NCBI RefSeq assembly: GCF_004804355.1 | Contig: NZ_SRWZ01000002.1 | Span: 558,001-622,000 of the forward strand | Source of the DNA: Cognatitamlana onchidii | GTDB taxonomy: Bacteria > Bacteroidota > Bacteroidia > Flavobacteriales > Flavobacteriaceae | Length of the DNA: 64,000 nucleotides | Direction of reading: 5' to 3' | In this document: positions 44,251-53,478 of the stretch, piece after piece | Position numbering within the stretch: position 1 is the stretch's first letter | How the letters are laid out: every line of letters starts with the position of its first letter | Translations under genes and position numbers: made by a program | Notes under the pieces: model-generated | Told to the model about the DNA's origin: nothing | The model's database searches: none | Seen by the model: only the letters and a program-made list of their open reading frames with translations

Positions 44251-46239
44251 ATGAAAAGAGTTTTATTATTTGCATTATTAGTTATTAGTACAAATGTATT
44301 TTCCCAGATTTTGGAACCAGTAAAATGGTCAACGTCGGTAGAGAAAGTATCCGAAACAGAATATAAGCTTATTAGTAAAGCCTCAATCGAAGCAGGCTGG
44401 CACCTATATGCTCAGGAAGTACCTGAAGATGGTCCGCTACCAACTACTTTTACCTATGATAATTCATTAGGAACTTTCAATCTAAAAGGCAAAACACTTG
44501 AAGAAAATGGACATGTGGTAGACGATCCTGTTTTTGAAATGCGCATCAAGTTTTTCGAAAATACAGCCGTGTTTGAACAATTTATAGTAATAATTGAGGA
44601 TATAAAAGCTATAAAAGGAGCAGTTGATTTTATGGTTTGTGATGATACGCGTTGTCTTCCCCCTACAGAAGTTGAATTGGAATTTAATCTGTCAGGTAGC
44701 AACGGTGCGGAGGCTGGAGCGAATTTAAATAAAGAAAAAGATAGGTTGTTGGATAACGAATCGGTTAATAAGGCTCTTTACGGCATGCTTCCTAGAGATA
44801 TTCATTTAATAGAAAGTACTTCGATAAAAAAGAAATCACTTTGGACCATTTTTGGATTAGGATTTTTAGGAGGTCTGTTGGCACTATTAACACCTTGTGT
44901 CTTTCCAATGATTCCTTTAACGGTTAGTTTTTTTACTAAAAAAGGAGATCATAGTAAGAGTTCAGGAATTTCGAAAGCAATCTTATATGGTTTTTTTATA
45001 TTGATGGTGTATTTAATTTTAAGTATTCCGTTTCACTTATTAGATTCTGTAAACCCAGATATTCTGAATGAAATCTCAACCAATGTGTTTTTAAACATTG
45101 TGTTCTTTGTCATTTTTGTGTTTTTTGCTTTTTCTTTCTTCGGATACTATGAGTTAACACTACCAGCTACTTGGACAACGAAAACAACTAAAGGAGAACG
45201 TTCAGGAGGTTTAATCGGTATTTTCTTTATGGCCCTTACGCTTGCCATCGTTTCTTTTTCTTGTACAGGACCTATATTGGGGTCGCTTCTTGCAGGATCT
45301 TTAACGGCTGATGGTGGGGCTTGGCAACTTACAGCTGGTATGGCTGGTTTTGGTGTATCTTTAGGGATGCCTTTTGCTTTATTTGCTATGTTTCCAAATA
45401 TGATGAATGCCTTACCAAAGTCTGGAGGGTGGCTAAATACTACCAAAGTTATTCTAGGCTTTCTTGAATTGGCTTTAGCTTTTAAGTTTTTGTCCAATGC
45501 AGACTTGGTGAAACGTTGGGGTTTATTAAAAATAGAGCCTTTTCTTATTATTTGGATTCTAATATTTGCTGGTTTAGCGCTTTATGTTTTTGGAAAAATA
45601 AAATTTCCGCATGATTCACCTCTCAAGAAATTGTCATTTTTTAGAATTTCAGGTGGGGTTTTAGTCATTGCATTTGTGATATATTTGGTGTCTGGTTTTC
45701 GAGTTGATGAGAAAACCAATACCTATAAATCATTAACACTGCTTAGCGGATTAGCACCTCCTGTCGGGTATAGTTGGTTTTTTCCGAGTTCTTCTACAAA
45801 TAACCTTAAAACATTCAAAAATTTAAAAACGGGTATTGCCTATGCTAAAAAGGTAAATAAGCCAATAATGATTGATTTTACAGGGTATGCCTGTGTTAAT
45901 TGCAGAAAGATGGAAGAGCACATTTGGCCACTTGATAAAATAGACAGCTATTTGCGAAATGATTATGTGTTAATTTCTTTATATGTAGATGATAAAAGGG
46001 AACTTCCTGACGATGAACAGTTAGAGGTTAATCGAGTTAATGGAGGGACGAGACTTCTTAAAAATTATGGGCATAAATGGGCAAATTTTCAAACACAGTT
46101 TTTTAAATCGAATTCCCAACCGTTTTATGTATTGTTTAATGCGAAAAACAATGAGGTATTAACCGAGCCTGTTGGTTATACGCCAGATGAAGATGAGTAT
46201 GCCACGTTTTTACAAAAGGGTTTAGACGCCTATAAATAA
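44251..46239 (+). CDS. dsbD: Thiol:disulfide interchange protein DsbD
   Basis: DsbD carries reducing power from cytoplasmic thioredoxin across the membrane to periplasmic thiol proteins, including cytochrome c maturation factors. The 662-residue protein has a signal peptide (1-19), an N-terminal DsbD-alpha domain with a Cys pair (MVCDDTRCLPP, about 130-140), an eight-helix membrane domain with the two redox cysteines C216 (LTPCVFPMIPLT) and C338 (SCTGPILGSLL), and a C-terminal thioredoxin-like domain with C548-V-N-C551 (GYACVNCRKMEE). All three redox pairs are present, so it should be active. The aminotransferase gene follows after 21 bp. Confidence 0.95.
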   Translation: MKRVLLFALLVISTNVFSQILEPVKWSTSVEKVSETEYKLISKASIEAGWHLYAQEVPEDGPLPTTFTYDNSLGTFNLKGKTLEENGHVVDDPVFEMRIKFFENTAVFEQFIVIIEDIKAIKGAVDFMVCDDTRCLPPTEVELEFNLSGSNGAEAGANLNKEKDRLLDNESVNKALYGMLPRDIHLIESTSIKKKSLWTIFGLGFLGGLLALLTPCVFPMIPLTVSFFTKKGDHSKSSGISKAILYGFFILMVYLILSIPFHLLDSVNPDILNEISTNVFLNIVFFVIFVFFAFSFFGYYELTLPATWTTKTTKGERSGGLIGIFFMALTLAIVSFSCTGPILGSLLAGSLTADGGAWQLTAGMAGFGVSLGMPFALFAMFPNMMNALPKSGGWLNTTKVILGFLELALAFKFLSNADLVKRWGLLKIEPFLIIWILIFAGLALYVFGKIKFPHDSPLKKLSFFRISGGVLVIAFVIYLVSGFRVDEKTNTYKSLTLLSGLAPPVGYSWFFPSSSTNNLKTFKNLKTGIAYAKKVNKPIMIDFTGYACVNCRKMEEHIWPLDKIDSYLRNDYVLISLYVDDKRELPDDEQLEVNRVNGGTRLLKNYGHKWANFQTQFFKSNSQPFYVLFNAKNNEVLTEPVGYTPDEDEYATFLQKGLDAYK

Positions 46240-46260
46240 TTGTACAAAAACAATAGTGTT

Positions 46261-47754
46261 ATGGAACAAAAAACAAATACTCTAGCTAAGAATCTTGAAG
46301 ATTATTTTGAAGGGTTTAGAAAGAACATTATTGGAATAGATGAATATTTTGAGTCTCCCTATGGAATAAAGAAAGTAATATATGCCGATTGGACTGCAAG
46401 TGGTAGATTATATAAACCTATTGAAGATAAGTTAAGTAATGAAATTGGTCGCTTTGTGGCTAATACGCATACTGAAACAGCCGTTACAGGAAGTGTTATG
46501 ACACATGCGTATCATGATGCAAGAACGATAATTAAAAAGCATGTTAATGCTTCAGACGAAGATGTTTTAATTACCGTTGGGACTGGAATGACGGGAGCTA
46601 TTAATAAGTTTCAGCGCATCTTAGGTATTAAATTAAATGAAAATTTAAAGGATTATACTCAAATCCCTAAGGAGAAGCGTCCAATTATTTTTGTTTCTCA
46701 TATGGAACATCATAGTAATCAAACGTCTTGGATAGAAACTATTGCTCGTGTGGAGATTATTCCATCTAATAGAGAGGGGCTGCCATGCACTAAAAAGTTG
46801 CAAGAACTTATTGAAAAGTATAAGGATTACCCGATAAAAATTGCGGCTATAACAGGTTGTTCAAATGTAACAGGTATTAGAACAAACTATTACGAAGTTG
46901 CAAAAGTTATGCATCAAAATAATGGTTTATGTTTTGTTGATTTTGCCTGTTCTGCTCCTTATGTGAATATTAATATGCACCCAGATGGTAAAGAGGCATA
47001 TTTAGACGCCATTACCTTTTCTCCTCATAAGTTTTTGGGTGGGCCTAGCTCGTCGGGAGTTCTAATTTTCAATAAAAAACTTTATAATAATTTAGTTCCC
47101 GATAACCCTGGAGGAGGAACTGTAAGTTATACAAACCCGTGGGGAGATCATGATTATATAGACGATATTGAGACCCGAGAAGATGGAGGAACACCAGGTT
47201 TTATGCAAGCCATTCGTATAGCTTTGTCTATCAAACTTAAAGAGCAAATGGGGGTTCAGAATATTTTGGATAGAGAGCATGAACTCAATATAATTGTGTT
47301 TGATGAACTATCAAAAATTGAAAATTTAAAGATATTAGCTCCTAAACATAGGGAAAGATTAGGTGTATTTTCATTTTATATTGAAGATGTTCATTATAAC
47401 TTAATTGTTAAACTTTTAAATGATAAGTATGGCATTCAAACAAGAGGGGGGTGCTCCTGTGCAGGAACTTATGGCCATTATTTATTGAATGTGGACCAAC
47501 CAACATCAAAGTCTATTGAACAAAAAATACTTAATGGCTGTTTAATCGAACGCCCAGGTTGGGTACGCATGTCTATTCATCCCACTATGACTGATAAAGA
47601 GATTCATTTTATCTGTGAGTCTATAAAAGAAGTTGCAAGGAATTATAAGGACTGGGGAAAGGATTATGAATATAATGCATCTAAAAATGAGTTTATTCAT
47701 AAGGGAAACTATAACATCGAAAAGGACATAATCAAAAATTGGTTTAAAATATAA
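46261..47754 (+). CDS. Class V aminotransferase / cysteine desulfurase-like PLP enzyme
   Basis: This 497-residue enzyme belongs to the fold-type I class V aminotransferases. The PLP lysine is K257 in SPHKFLGGPSSSG; a histidine triad, MEHHSNQTSW, and GTGMTGAINKF form the cofactor-binding segments. C-terminal RGGCSCAGTYGHYLL carries cysteines in the region where desulfurases have their catalytic loop, so sulfur transfer is possible but not shown. It is longer than IscS or SufS (about 400 residues) because of insertions and a C-terminal extension of about 60 residues. I prefer ATG 46261 over the in-frame TTG at 46240, which would lie directly at the dsbD stop. It is probably co-transcribed with dsbD. 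Confidence 0.85.
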   Translation: MEQKTNTLAKNLEDYFEGFRKNIIGIDEYFESPYGIKKVIYADWTASGRLYKPIEDKLSNEIGRFVANTHTETAVTGSVMTHAYHDARTIIKKHVNASDEDVLITVGTGMTGAINKFQRILGIKLNENLKDYTQIPKEKRPIIFVSHMEHHSNQTSWIETIARVEIIPSNREGLPCTKKLQELIEKYKDYPIKIAAITGCSNVTGIRTNYYEVAKVMHQNNGLCFVDFACSAPYVNINMHPDGKEAYLDAITFSPHKFLGGPSSSGVLIFNKKLYNNLVPDNPGGGTVSYTNPWGDHDYIDDIETREDGGTPGFMQAIRIALSIKLKEQMGVQNILDREHELNIIVFDELSKIENLKILAPKHRERLGVFSFYIEDVHYNLIVKLLNDKYGIQTRGGCSCAGTYGHYLLNVDQPTSKSIEQKILNGCLIERPGWVRMSIHPTMTDKEIHFICESIKEVARNYKDWGKDYEYNASKNEFIHKGNYNIEKDIIKNWFKI

Positions 47755-47833
47755 AATAGCTCATAGGTTAATTTTAAACTAAAAGGCTAGTGTTTATAAC
47801 CTGATCTTGTCTGTTATTACCTATTTTAAGCTA

Positions 47834-48868
47834 TTATTTTTCTATAATTTCAACCTCAAACAATTTGTTCCAGCGTTTTCCTGTTACAAAAATTGTTTTT
47901 GTTTTTGGGTTGTACGCAATACCATTTAAAACATCTAAACCTGCATGTTGTTTTATCAATTTTTTTAGGGGTGAAAAATCTACTACACCCACAACAGCTC
48001 CGTTTTCGGGGTTTATAATAGCAACGCCATCTTTTTGATATCTATTGGCATATATTTTACCATCTATCCATTCCATTTCGTTAATACCAACAATTTTGCC
48101 TTTGTTTGTATATACTTGAATGTAATCTTCTTCGGCTAAAGTATCTTTATTTAGTAGCCAGATTTTTTCGGTTCCATCACTTTTATAAATAATGTCGTTA
48201 TGGTTACATAATCCCCATCCTTCCTTACTGTTCCCATACTTAAAACTGTCCAATTTGTTAAAACTATGTACATCATATATAAATCCTGTACCTTTCTGCC
48301 AAGTAAGTTGATATACTTTATCGTTTAAAATGGTGAGTCCTTCTCCAAAGTATTCGTCAGCTAGGTTCATATTCTTAATAACCTCACCTGTTTTATAATT
48401 TACCTTTCTAAGTTTAGATTCTTTATACTGCCCAGTACTCTCATAAAGCGTATCATTATAAAACTCTAGGCCTTGTGTATAGGATGTTATATCATGAGGG
48501 TATTCATCTATAATATTATAGGTATAAACTTTAGGGAGTTCATTATGTAATATGGTAATAGTAGACGTTACTTTTTGCTGTTCTCCTTCAAAATAAACTA
48601 CAGCTTCAAGCGTTTGTTTGCCCAATTTAAAATCACTTAATAATGTCTGGGACCCTATTTTCATGCCATTCAGCAAATAAGTGATAGAATCTATGGTGTA
48701 CTTTTTTTTGTTTTCTATAGATAATTCTAGGGTTTTATTATTTGGTAAATTCCCCTTTTTAGCATTTGTAACTATAGTAAAATCACTTTTTTTTTGCCCA
48801 GTATTTGAGCCACAAGAAGTTAGTAAAACTCCTAAAAATATGATAGTGAGATATTTGATAGATTTCAT
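47834..48868 (-). CDS. Glutaminyl-peptide cyclotransferase-like lipoprotein (beta-propeller type)
   Basis: This 344-residue protein has a lipoprotein signal (LLTSC, Cys19). A lipoprotein-proximal beta domain (about 35-110) is followed by a beta-propeller (about 115-344) of the glutamine cyclotransferase family. Typical segments are PHDITSYTQGLEFYNDTLYESTGQYKESKLRKV, FGEGLTILNDKVYQLTWQ and GWGLCNHNDIIYKSDGTEKI. The family cyclises N-terminal glutamine to pyroglutamate; many type IX substrates start with Gln after signal cleavage (several here do), so this enzyme may act on them in the periplasm. It converges with the aminotransferase gene and diverges from ffs. Confidence 0.88.
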   Translation of the reverse strand: MKSIKYLTIIFLGVLLTSCGSNTGQKKSDFTIVTNAKKGNLPNNKTLELSIENKKKYTIDSITYLLNGMKIGSQTLLSDFKLGKQTLEAVVYFEGEQQKVTSTITILHNELPKVYTYNIIDEYPHDITSYTQGLEFYNDTLYESTGQYKESKLRKVNYKTGEVIKNMNLADEYFGEGLTILNDKVYQLTWQKGTGFIYDVHSFNKLDSFKYGNSKEGWGLCNHNDIIYKSDGTEKIWLLNKDTLAEEDYIQVYTNKGKIVGINEMEWIDGKIYANRYQKDGVAIINPENGAVVGVVDFSPLKKLIKQHAGLDVLNGIAYNPKTKTIFVTGKRWNKLFEVEIIEK

Positions 48869-48922
48869 TATTATAATTTAGTTCGAAGCAAGATATTTAT
48901 TTAAAATCAGTTTAAAAAATCA

Positions 48923-48952
48923 TTGTGAAAATTTTAAAAGATTGTATCTTTG
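48923..48952 (+). promoter_or_regulatory. Promoter of ffs (TTG-N19-TATCTTTG)
   Basis: The -33 TTG (48923-48925) and -7 TATCTTTG (48945-48952) are spaced by 19 bp and place the start of transcription at about 48958, exactly where the SRP RNA helix begins. This is the best-anchored promoter in the window. Confidence 0.85.
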
Positions 48953-48957
48953 CAGCC

Positions 48958-49051
48958 GGCAAGTCCTACACAACCAGCTCCTGTTGAATCCTCCAGGTCG
49001 GGAACGAAGCAAAGGTAAATGGTCGTAGCGGTGTGATGTAGGTAGCTTGCC
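48958..49051 (+). ncRNA. ffs: Small signal recognition particle RNA (4.5S-type)
   Basis: The RNA binds Ffh and takes part in co-translational membrane targeting. The 94-nt sequence begins GGCAAG and ends CTTGCC, which pair to close a long rod-like helix. The apical Ffh-binding motif CAGGTCGGGAACGAAGCAAA (from 48994) fits the conserved CAGGTCcGGAAGGAAGCAgC of bacterial SRP RNAs, with the GGAA tetraloop as GGGAAC. A T-run (49052-49058) directly after the helix ends transcription. Confidence 0.94.
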
Positions 49052-49126
49052 TTTTTTTATGCGCTATATTTACGTTTTCTTTAAAGGTTTCAATGTTGTA
49101 TTTTGGCGCTTTCATTTCTTAATTCA

Positions 49127-49936
49127 ATGACTATGTCTAAGGTTGTTTTGATCACAGGAGGATCATCGGGTATTGGAAAATCTATTGGCGAATTTTTGTT
49201 AGAAAAAGGGTTTAAGGTTTATGGAACCAGTAGAAACCCTAATAATTATAAATCCAGTAAGTTTCCTATTCTTGAATTAGATGTTCAAAATAATCAAACT
49301 ATTTTGAGAGCTGTACAAGTAGTCATTAAAAAGGAGGGGTGCTTAAATGTGCTCATCAATAATGCTGGTGCTGGGATTACAGGGCCCATTGAAGAAACTC
49401 CAGAAGATGAAATCAAGAAGAATTTTGAAACTAATTTTTTTGGCCCCATAAATGTTATAAAAGCGGTTTTACCGCAAATGCGTAAGCAAAGGTCAGGCTT
49501 AATCATTAACATAACATCAATTGCAGGCTATATGGGCTTGCCATACAGAGGTATTTACAGTGCGAGCAAAGGAGCCTTAGAGTTACTTACTGAAGCCTTT
49601 AGAATGGAGTTAAAAGGTTTCAATATTGAAATGACTAATGTAGCCCCAGGTGATTTTGCAACTAATATTGCGGCAGGAAGGTATCATGTGCCTTTAAATG
49701 ATACATCTCCTTATAAGCAGTCTTACGGAAACACTTTAGACTTAATGAACAAACATGTAGACACTGGTAGCGACCCTAGCATAATGGCCCAGGCCGTTTA
49801 TAAATTAATAAATACAGGAAAACCCGGAGTACACTACAAAGTTGGAGAATTTATGCAGAAGTTTTCAATCGTTTTAAAGAGAGTACTGCCTAGTAAGGTC
49901 TACGAAAAATTATTAATGAATCATTATAAGCTATAG
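49127..49936 (+). CDS. Short-chain dehydrogenase/reductase (SDR)
   Basis: This 269-residue NAD(P)-dependent oxidoreductase has the SDR cofactor motif TGGSSGIG (residues 10-17), NNAG (about 81-84), and the catalytic Tyr144 and Lys148 in YSASKGA, with a serine in NITSIAG just before. It is a classical SDR by length. I start at ATG 49127; an ATG two codons later is equally possible, and the in-frame TTG at 49103 would add eight residues without reason. It follows ffs by 76 bp and converges with the next gene (6 bp between stops). The substrate cannot be told. Confidence 0.9.
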   Translation: MTMSKVVLITGGSSGIGKSIGEFLLEKGFKVYGTSRNPNNYKSSKFPILELDVQNNQTILRAVQVVIKKEGCLNVLINNAGAGITGPIEETPEDEIKKNFETNFFGPINVIKAVLPQMRKQRSGLIINITSIAGYMGLPYRGIYSASKGALELLTEAFRMELKGFNIEMTNVAPGDFATNIAAGRYHVPLNDTSPYKQSYGNTLDLMNKHVDTGSDPSIMAQAVYKLINTGKPGVHYKVGEFMQKFSIVLKRVLPSKVYEKLLMNHYKL

Positions 49937-49942
49937 CTATAG

Positions 49943-51364
49943 CTATCGGTTAATTAGGCCTAGTAGTTCTTTTTCAAAATATATAGAAAATATATTGGTA
50001 TTACTGTTCACAATTTTATGATCTTGATCTATTACTATAGTTTTGGTCATAGGGTGAATAGCTAAAGCCTTTGAAGCTTCTTTTGGGTACTTAAATTGAA
50101 ATTCATTTTCTTGAGTGAACTCATTGTTTTTAAGGATTTTTCTAGATTTTTCTATACCAAATTTATCTACATTAATACTTATAAAATCTACTTCAGGATA
50201 TTTTTCTTTTAACTCAATGAGCTTATAATGACTCTCCTTAAAATGTTGGTAATATAGATACGACCAAAATGTAATTACCGTAGGTCTAACAATAATATTT
50301 TCAAGATCTAACACTTGATTGTTGTAATCAATAAGCGAAACACTTGGAATTTTTGATCCATCTTTTAACAAGTTAATGGATTTAGTGTATTGGCTAATCA
50401 TTTCTTTATCTTTATCATTCGTGCTTTTGTTTAGATAAGATTTTAAAATGGCATTATTAGACACTTCATTCTTGCTACTGGCAAGATATTTAATGGTAAA
50501 ATAATTAAGTAAATCATTCTTAATGGTTTCATTAACCACTAGGCTATCAATTAACTTTAATCTATCTAAATTGTAACAAACAGATTTTCTATTAAATGAT
50601 TTGCCCATTGCATGTTCATCATGTGCCTTTAAAGAGAGGTTTCTAAAATGATGTCTCAAAAAGGTATTATAATTATGATAACTACTTAGCGACTCGTCAT
50701 TATAATCAATGTTTTTTCTGTAATCATAAAAATCATTAGGTAAAGACGCTAATATTGCGGCCTTATTCTTACCATAATGAACAAAAGGATACACCTCTTT
50801 ATTTGAATAATAGCTATAGTTAATGTTTGTTAAGGCTATTTCTTCAAACAATGGTGAGTAGTCATATTTTTTCTTAAACTTCTTTAATGCTTCAAGTTTT
50901 TTTAATTTTAGAGAGTCAATGTGATTCTGATATGTGTTCGGGCTGAGCTGGCATAGTCTAAGTATATGACGTTCTTCTATTTCATTTTCAAGATAATCGT
51001 TAATAAGGTAGTTATTCTTTTTATCACCAATTCCTGTAAACACCAATGATTCGTCAAAATCTAAAGTATTGAGTCTTAAAAGTAAGCTATCCGCAGGTTC
51101 GATAAGGACAATTTGGTATTCGCCACCATGGCTAAAGGTGTAAATACCTTCATTTACATTTTTAATTTTGTACAGAAATCTATTTCTTCCGTCAAGTTTT
51201 ATGGTATCGATAACGCGTTCACGTTGCGATAGTATTATGTAATTTGAATTAGGATTAATTATTTCACCTCCAAGGTAAGCGTAATGTACGTCCTTTTTTT
51301 TGGAATCATTAATACATCCAAAACAAGTGAGTACTAATAGTAATATTGAGAGATAAATTTTCAT
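49943..51364 (-). CDS. TlpA-like lipoprotein with thioredoxin fold lacking the CxxC
   Basis: This 473-residue protein has a lipoprotein-type signal (LTCFGC, Cys17), a beta-rich N-terminal domain like the DUF4369 domain of Bacteroidetes TlpA-type proteins (about 28-115), a helical middle, and a C-terminal thioredoxin-like domain (about 340-473). In the last domain GSKIPSVSLIDYNNQVLDLENI and RPTVITFWSYLYYQHFKESH follow the usual pattern, but the position of the WCxxC motif reads SYLYYQH with no cysteine. The fold is kept and redox chemistry is presumably lost. A periplasm-facing structural or binding role is inferred. It has its own predicted promoter at 51393-51400 on the minus strand. Confidence 0.8.
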   Translation of the reverse strand: MKIYLSILLLVLTCFGCINDSKKKDVHYAYLGGEIINPNSNYIILSQRERVIDTIKLDGRNRFLYKIKNVNEGIYTFSHGGEYQIVLIEPADSLLLRLNTLDFDESLVFTGIGDKKNNYLINDYLENEIEERHILRLCQLSPNTYQNHIDSLKLKKLEALKKFKKKYDYSPLFEEIALTNINYSYYSNKEVYPFVHYGKNKAAILASLPNDFYDYRKNIDYNDESLSSYHNYNTFLRHHFRNLSLKAHDEHAMGKSFNRKSVCYNLDRLKLIDSLVVNETIKNDLLNYFTIKYLASSKNEVSNNAILKSYLNKSTNDKDKEMISQYTKSINLLKDGSKIPSVSLIDYNNQVLDLENIIVRPTVITFWSYLYYQHFKESHYKLIELKEKYPEVDFISINVDKFGIEKSRKILKNNEFTQENEFQFKYPKEASKALAIHPMTKTIVIDQDHKIVNSNTNIFSIYFEKELLGLINR

Positions 51365-51392
51365 AGATAATGTTAGGGTACATTCTGTATAA

Positions 51393-51400
51393 CAAAAGTA
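51393..51400 (-). promoter_or_regulatory. Predicted -7 box of the TlpA-like gene
   Basis: On the minus strand the sequence reads TACTTTTG (TAnnTTTG). The start of transcription would be near 51387, giving a leader of about 22 nt. No TTG was found at the proper spacing. Confidence 0.45.
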
Positions 51401-51510
51401 TACCTTGTCTTCAAAAACACCTGTTAAGGCGCTGTTAAAAGTTTATATATCAATACTGCTCTTGAATAAAATTTGAGAAGCTATGTTTTCGTCTTACGGT
51501 TTGATTTTTC

Positions 51511-51518
51511 TACTTTTG
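51511..51518 (+). promoter_or_regulatory. Predicted -7 box of the ABC-F gene
   Basis: TACTTTTG matches TAnnTTTG, about 22 bp before the ABC-F ATG. The -33 region is only a T-run about 21 bp upstream. Confidence 0.5.
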
Positions 51519-51539
51519 CAAAAAATTTAATAGAAGTTT

Positions 51540-53165
51540 ATGTTATCAGTATCAAATCTTTCAGTTCAATTCGGAAAACGTGTGCTTTTCGATGAAGTAA
51601 ATACAACATTTAATAACGGTAATTGTTACGGTATAATTGGAGCAAATGGTTCTGGTAAATCTACTTTCTTAAAAATTATTTCAGGAAAGCTTGAGCCAAC
51701 ATCCGGTCATGTATCACTAGAGGCTGGTAAACGTATGTCTGTGTTAGAGCAAAATCATAACTTATACGATGCGCAAACCGTTTTGGATACCATATTAATG
51801 GGAAATAAGCCCTTATATGATATTAAGACAGAAATTGATGCACTTTATGCCGATTATTCTGATGAGAACGCCGATAAAATAGGGGAGTTACAGGTTAAGT
51901 TTGAAGAAATGGATGGTTGGAATGCCGATAGTAATGCTGCTGCTATGTTGTCAAATTTAGGAATTAAGGAGGAGTTTCATTATACTATGATGGCAGATCT
52001 TGATGGAAAGCAAAAAGTACGTGTATTATTGGCACAGGCTTTATTTGGTAACCCTGATGTGTTAATCATGGATGAGCCTACCAACGATTTGGATTATGAA
52101 ACCATTGCTTGGTTAGAAAATTTTTTGGCTAACTACGATAATTGTGTTATTGTGGTATCTCACGACAGACACTTTTTAGATGCGGTTTGTACTCATATTT
52201 CTGATATAGATTTTGGTAAAATAAACCATTATTCTGGAAACTATACGTTCTGGTACGAGTCTTCTCAATTAGCAGCAAAACAGCATGCGCAACAAAATAA
52301 AAAGGCCGAAGAAAAGAAGAAAGAACTTGAAGAGTTTATTAGGCGTTTTTCTGCCAATGTTGCTAAAAGTAAACAGGCTACCAGTAGAAAAAAGATGATT
52401 GATAAGTTAAATATTGCAGATATTAGAAGGACTAGCCGCAGGTATCCAGCCATTATTTTTGAGCGCGATAGAGAGGCGGGCGATCAAATATTGAATATCG
52501 AAGGTTTAGCAGCGTCTATAGATGGAGAAGTGCTTTTTAAAAATATTGATTTAAACTTAGCCAAAGGTGATAAGGTTGTGGTTTTTTCAAGAGATTCAAG
52601 AGCTACAACAGCTTTTTACCAAATACTTAATAATAAAGAGCAGGCAGATGCTGGTAAATTTATGTGGGGCGTTACCACAACACAATCGTATTTACCACTA
52701 GATAACAGCGAGTTTTTTGATAATGATTTAACTTTAATAGATTGGTTACGCCAATGGGCAACAACCGAAGAAGAACGAGAAGAAGTAAACATTAGAGGTT
52801 TTTTAGGAAAAATGATTTTTAGTGGAGAGGAAGCATTTAAAAAGTCTTCTGTACTTTCTGGAGGAGAAAAGGTAAGATGTATGTTATCTAGAATGATGAT
52901 GATGAGGGCCAATGTACTTCAGTTAGATGAGCCAACAAACCACTTAGACTTAGAAAGTATTACCGCTTTTAATAACTCACTTAAAAACTTTAAAGGCACG
53001 ATTTTATTTACAACGCACGATCATGAGTTTGCTCAAACAGTGGCTAATAGGGTTGTTGAATTAACGCCAAATGGGGTTATTGATAGATATACTACTTTTG
53101 ATGAGTACATGCAGGACTCAAAAATAAAGGAATTAAGAAATAAAATGTACAGCGTTACGGTCTAG
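51540..53165 (+). CDS. ABC-F family ATPase, YbiT-like, with degenerate second P-loop
   Basis: ABC-F proteins bind the ribosome and act in translation or antibiotic protection; they have two nucleotide-binding domains and no membrane part. This 541-residue protein resembles E. coli YbiT in length and order of motifs. Domain 1 has Walker A GANGSGKST (34-42) and Walker B VLIMDEPTNDLD, with a reduced signature (LDGKQKVRVL). The inter-domain linker RRFSANVAKSKQATSRKKMID is typical. Domain 2 keeps LSGGEKVR and LQLDEPTNHLD, but the Walker A position reads FSRDSRATT (349-357), without the GxxGxGK[S/T] lysine. Domain 2 therefore probably binds nucleotide poorly or differently. It converges with the DUF2007 gene with no base between stops. 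Confidence 0.92.
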   Translation: MLSVSNLSVQFGKRVLFDEVNTTFNNGNCYGIIGANGSGKSTFLKIISGKLEPTSGHVSLEAGKRMSVLEQNHNLYDAQTVLDTILMGNKPLYDIKTEIDALYADYSDENADKIGELQVKFEEMDGWNADSNAAAMLSNLGIKEEFHYTMMADLDGKQKVRVLLAQALFGNPDVLIMDEPTNDLDYETIAWLENFLANYDNCVIVVSHDRHFLDAVCTHISDIDFGKINHYSGNYTFWYESSQLAAKQHAQQNKKAEEKKKELEEFIRRFSANVAKSKQATSRKKMIDKLNIADIRRTSRRYPAIIFERDREAGDQILNIEGLAASIDGEVLFKNIDLNLAKGDKVVVFSRDSRATTAFYQILNNKEQADAGKFMWGVTTTQSYLPLDNSEFFDNDLTLIDWLRQWATTEEEREEVNIRGFLGKMIFSGEEAFKKSSVLSGGEKVRCMLSRMMMMRANVLQLDEPTNHLDLESITAFNNSLKNFKGTILFTTHDHEFAQTVANRVVELTPNGVIDRYTTFDEYMQDSKIKELRNKMYSVTV

Positions 53166-53396
53166 TTAATTATGCAGTTCCGATGTTAATTTCTCAATAA
53201 TAGGTTCAGCTAACGCAAGTTCATCTTTATGCACATGAATTTCTTGAAGTCCCTGTATTGAAGAACCAAAACCGGCAAGTCTTCCCGACTCTGATTCATC
53301 TTTAATAATAGCAGAAATGTTCTGTGTTTCTAGGGCATTAAAAATGCGTTGTACCTCAATAAAATTTCCAGTGTAGACTTTTATATAGTTTGACAT
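53166..53396 (-). CDS. DUF2007-domain small protein (putative signal-transducing protein)
   Basis: This 76-residue protein fits the DUF2007 family: YIKVYTGNFIEVQRIFNALETQNISAIIKDE at the N-terminus, and LQEIHVHKDELALAEPIIEKL at the C-terminus, a small alpha-beta fold. No membrane segment is present. Its last base abuts the last base of the ABC-F gene, so the two transcripts must overlap. The biochemical role of the family is not known. Confidence 0.8.
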   Translation of the reverse strand: MSNYIKVYTGNFIEVQRIFNALETQNISAIIKDESESGRLAGFGSSIQGLQEIHVHKDELALAEPIIEKLTSELHN

Positions 53397-53478
53397 GACA
53401 ATAGGTTTAAGGGTTCTCTTTTAAAGATACGAAAAAATTTCTATTATTGTACAGCTTCATTTTAATGCCTAATTTGTA

